7,024 bases of DNA from an uncultured Prevotella sp. (GTDB lineage Bacteria > Bacteroidota > Bacteroidia > Bacteroidales > Bacteroidaceae), in the NCBI GenBank assembly GCA_900553155.1, contig USCM01000101.1:1-7024 (forward strand), in the 5' to 3' direction. Under the pieces are notes generated by a model, which was not told the origin of the DNA, did not search any database, and saw nothing but the letters and a program-made list of their open reading frames with translations. Both the position numbers and the translations under genes were made by a program. Position 1 is the stretch's first letter. Each line of letters opens with the position of its first letter. This document shows, piece after piece, positions 5,651 through 7,024 of the stretch.

Positions 5651-6820
5651 ATGAACATCATCAAACGAATACAACAAATAGCCATACGCGAGTGTCGCCG
5701 ATTGAAGGAAAACCGCATCTACCTGTTCTCAATGGTGATTTTCCCGATATTCGTGACATTCTTCTTCACGTCGCTCATGGCAGAGGGTCAGCCTCAGGAC
5801 ATGCCTGTAGGCGTTGTCGACCTCGACAATTCTGCCACGACACGCAAGCTCACACGTATGCTCGACTCGTTCCAGTCGTCCAAGGTGGTGGCCCACTACC
5901 CCAACTTCGAGTCGGCCCGACTTGCCATGCAGCACAACGAGATATATGGCTTTCTGTATTTTCCAAAAGGAACAACAGCCTACCTCCTTGCCTCACGCCA
6001 ACCCACCGTTAGCTTCTACTACAGCTATGCGTCGCTAACGGCAGGCTCATTGGTGTTTAAGGACCTCAAGACAGCAGCCACATTGGCTTCGGCTGGCGTA
6101 GGCAAGTCGGTTATGACAGCCAAAGGCTACACCGACAAGCAGATAGCGACATTCCTTCAACCCATAGCCATCGACCTGCATACCGTGGGCAATCCGTGGG
6201 TGAACTACAACATATATCTGTCGACAATGCTTGTGCCTACATGCCTGTTGTTGTTCATATTCCTCGTCACAGCCTACTCGATGGGCTCCGAACTGAAGCA
6301 GAACACTGCACGCGAACTATACGCCAAGGCAGGCGGCAACCCCTTTATTGCCATCACTGGCAAGATGTTGCCGCAGACCGCAATATGGCTTGTCATCATG
6401 CTTGCCTATCTGTACTACACATTCGGCATACTGCAGTTTCCGCATCCGGGAGGCTGGTGGTCTATCATCAGCCTCGGCACACTCAGCGTTATAGCCGCAC
6501 AGGGATTCGGCGTGTTTATGTTCGGCCTGTTCCCGTCGATGCGCATGGCTATGAGTATGTGCTCGCTGTGGGGAGTGTTGAGCTTCTCCATGGTTGGTAC
6601 GGCATACCCCACATTAGCCATGGACCCTGCATTGCAAGCTCTTGCAGCGCTCTTCCCCATGCGCCACTTCTTCATAATATACGAGATTGTGGTGTTTGGC
6701 GGCAACCATTGGGTTGACGTTGCCATCAATGTGGCAGCCCTCACCTTCTTTGCCTGCGCACCGGTGTTTGTAATGATGCGCATAAGCAAGGCTCTGAAAG
6801 AATATGTATATATGGAATAA
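5651..6820 (+). CDS. ABC-2 type permease, YbhS/YbhR-like (first of a pair)
   Basis: Inner-membrane permease of the ABC-2 superfamily (ABC2_membrane_3 type). It has 389 residues, near the size of YbhS/YbhR. A cytoplasmic amphipathic N-terminus (KRIQQIAIRECRRLKENRIY) leads into TM1 (24-43). A large periplasmic domain follows (about 45-188), opening with the family motif PVGVVDLDNS (52-61) and continuing with a duplicated-sounding 'ARLAMQHNEIYGFLYFP' segment. TM2 to TM6 lie at about 190-211, 242-260, 271-292, 300-317 and 356-376. The cytoplasmic loop ELKQNTARELYAKAGGNPF (214-232) after TM2 is where these permeases contact an ATPase. No ATPase motif is present in this protein. It probably forms a heterodimer with the product of the gene 6 bases downstream and hands substrate to the adaptor encoded upstream. 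Confidence 0.94.
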   Translation: MNIIKRIQQIAIRECRRLKENRIYLFSMVIFPIFVTFFFTSLMAEGQPQDMPVGVVDLDNSATTRKLTRMLDSFQSSKVVAHYPNFESARLAMQHNEIYGFLYFPKGTTAYLLASRQPTVSFYYSYASLTAGSLVFKDLKTAATLASAGVGKSVMTAKGYTDKQIATFLQPIAIDLHTVGNPWVNYNIYLSTMLVPTCLLLFIFLVTAYSMGSELKQNTARELYAKAGGNPFIAITGKMLPQTAIWLVIMLAYLYYTFGILQFPHPGGWWSIISLGTLSVIAAQGFGVFMFGLFPSMRMAMSMCSLWGVLSFSMVGTAYPTLAMDPALQALAALFPMRHFFIIYEIVVFGGNHWVDVAINVAALTFFACAPVFVMMRISKALKEYVYME

Positions 6821-6826
6821 ACTATT

Positions 6827-7024
6827 ATGAACAAGATAAGAACATTCTGGGAAGACACAGCCAAGGTGTGGCTGCACGAGATGCGCGATATGTTCAAGGA
6901 CGAGGGAGCGCTGCTCTTCGTTATCCTTCTGCCGCTTGCCTACCCTCTGCTCTACTCGTGGATATACAACAACGAGGTGGTGAGAGAGGTGCCAGTGGCT
7001 ATTGTCGACCATTCGCACAGCCAG
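6827..7024 (+). CDS. ABC-2 type permease, second of the pair (3' end beyond the right edge)
   Basis: The frame opens at ATG 6827, six bases after the previous stop, and stays open for 66 codons to the window edge. The visible part has a charged cytoplasmic N-terminus (WEDTAKVWLHEMRDMFKDEG, 8-27), TM1 (about 28-46, LLFVILLPLAYPLLYSWIY) and the start of the periplasmic domain with PVAIVDHSHSQ (56-66). That segment is the counterpart of PVGVVDLDNS in the preceding permease. The shared architecture and tight coupling identify it as the partner subunit. A complete member would be about 370-420 residues, so most of the gene lies outside. Confidence 0.9.
   Translation, partial: MNKIRTFWEDTAKVWLHEMRDMFKDEGALLFVILLPLAYPLLYSWIYNNEVVREVPVAIVDHSHSQ

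Larger units (their letters stand above)
2168..7024 (+). other. Predicted exporter operon (transcription unit running off the right edge)
   Basis: Five genes run in the same direction from the promoter at 2131-2161: coiled-coil membrane protein, TolC-family channel, YbhG/HlyD-type adaptor, ABC-2 permease, ABC-2 permease. Gaps between them are 15, 26, 41 and 6 bases, with no internal terminator or consensus promoter seen. The last four products are the outer-membrane, periplasmic and inner-membrane parts of one tripartite export system. No ATP-binding subunit is encoded within the visible part. Confidence 0.8.

Noticed and set aside
1..7024. CRISPR arrays, insertion sequences, tRNA or rRNA genes
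   Set aside because: No regularly spaced repeats, transposase motifs, terminal inverted repeats or tRNA/rRNA-like sequence were found by reading both strands.

Overview
The window looks like chromosomal DNA from a member of the Bacteroidales (a Bacteroides or Prevotella-type organism; the genus cannot be fixed from sequence alone). The evidence is: two promoters in the Bacteroidota form (TTTG, 19 bases, TAnnTTTG) at 1160-1190 and 2131-2161; start codons preceded by A/T-rich sequence with no Shine-Dalgarno motif; a DUF2400/TIGR02757 protein, a family I associate with Bacteroidota; and Bacteroidales-like sequences for the TolC-family and Gmd proteins.

Layout. (1) 1-853, minus strand: the first 284 codons of gmd, GDP-mannose 4,6-dehydratase, cut by the left edge. 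(2) 854-1313: a 460-base AT-rich intergenic region between divergent genes. It holds a tentative minus-strand promoter for gmd, a strong plus-strand promoter, and about 90 bases downstream of that promoter a textbook intrinsic terminator. Together these suggest a short untranslated transcript (a small RNA or an attenuating leader) just before the next gene. (3) 1314-2063, plus strand: a DUF2400/TIGR02757 protein with residues reminiscent of HhH-GPD DNA glycosylases. (4) 2064-2211: a second strong promoter, with a 14-base perfect palindrome in the leader and inverted half-sites around the -33 element. (5) 2212-7024 and beyond: a five-gene plus-strand operon with small gaps (15, 26, 41 and 6 bases). 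It encodes a membrane-anchored coiled-coil protein of unknown function, a TolC-family outer-membrane channel, a YbhG/HlyD-type periplasmic adaptor, and two ABC-2-type permeases, the second cut by the right edge.

How the genes work together. The adaptor, outer-membrane factor and paired permeases resemble the E. coli YbhG-YbhF-YbhS-YbhR exporter, so the operon probably builds a tripartite efflux pump. The ATPase gene that sits between adaptor and permeases in the E. coli locus is absent here. The coiled-coil protein leads the operon and may be an envelope partner of the pump. The Gmd and DUF2400 genes are separate transcription units with no evident functional link to the exporter.

The most interesting items are the promoter-terminator unit at 1160-1289, the ATPase-less exporter cassette led by an unassigned coiled-coil protein, the palindromic operator candidate at 2187-2200, and the glycosylase-like K158/D193 pair in the DUF2400 protein.
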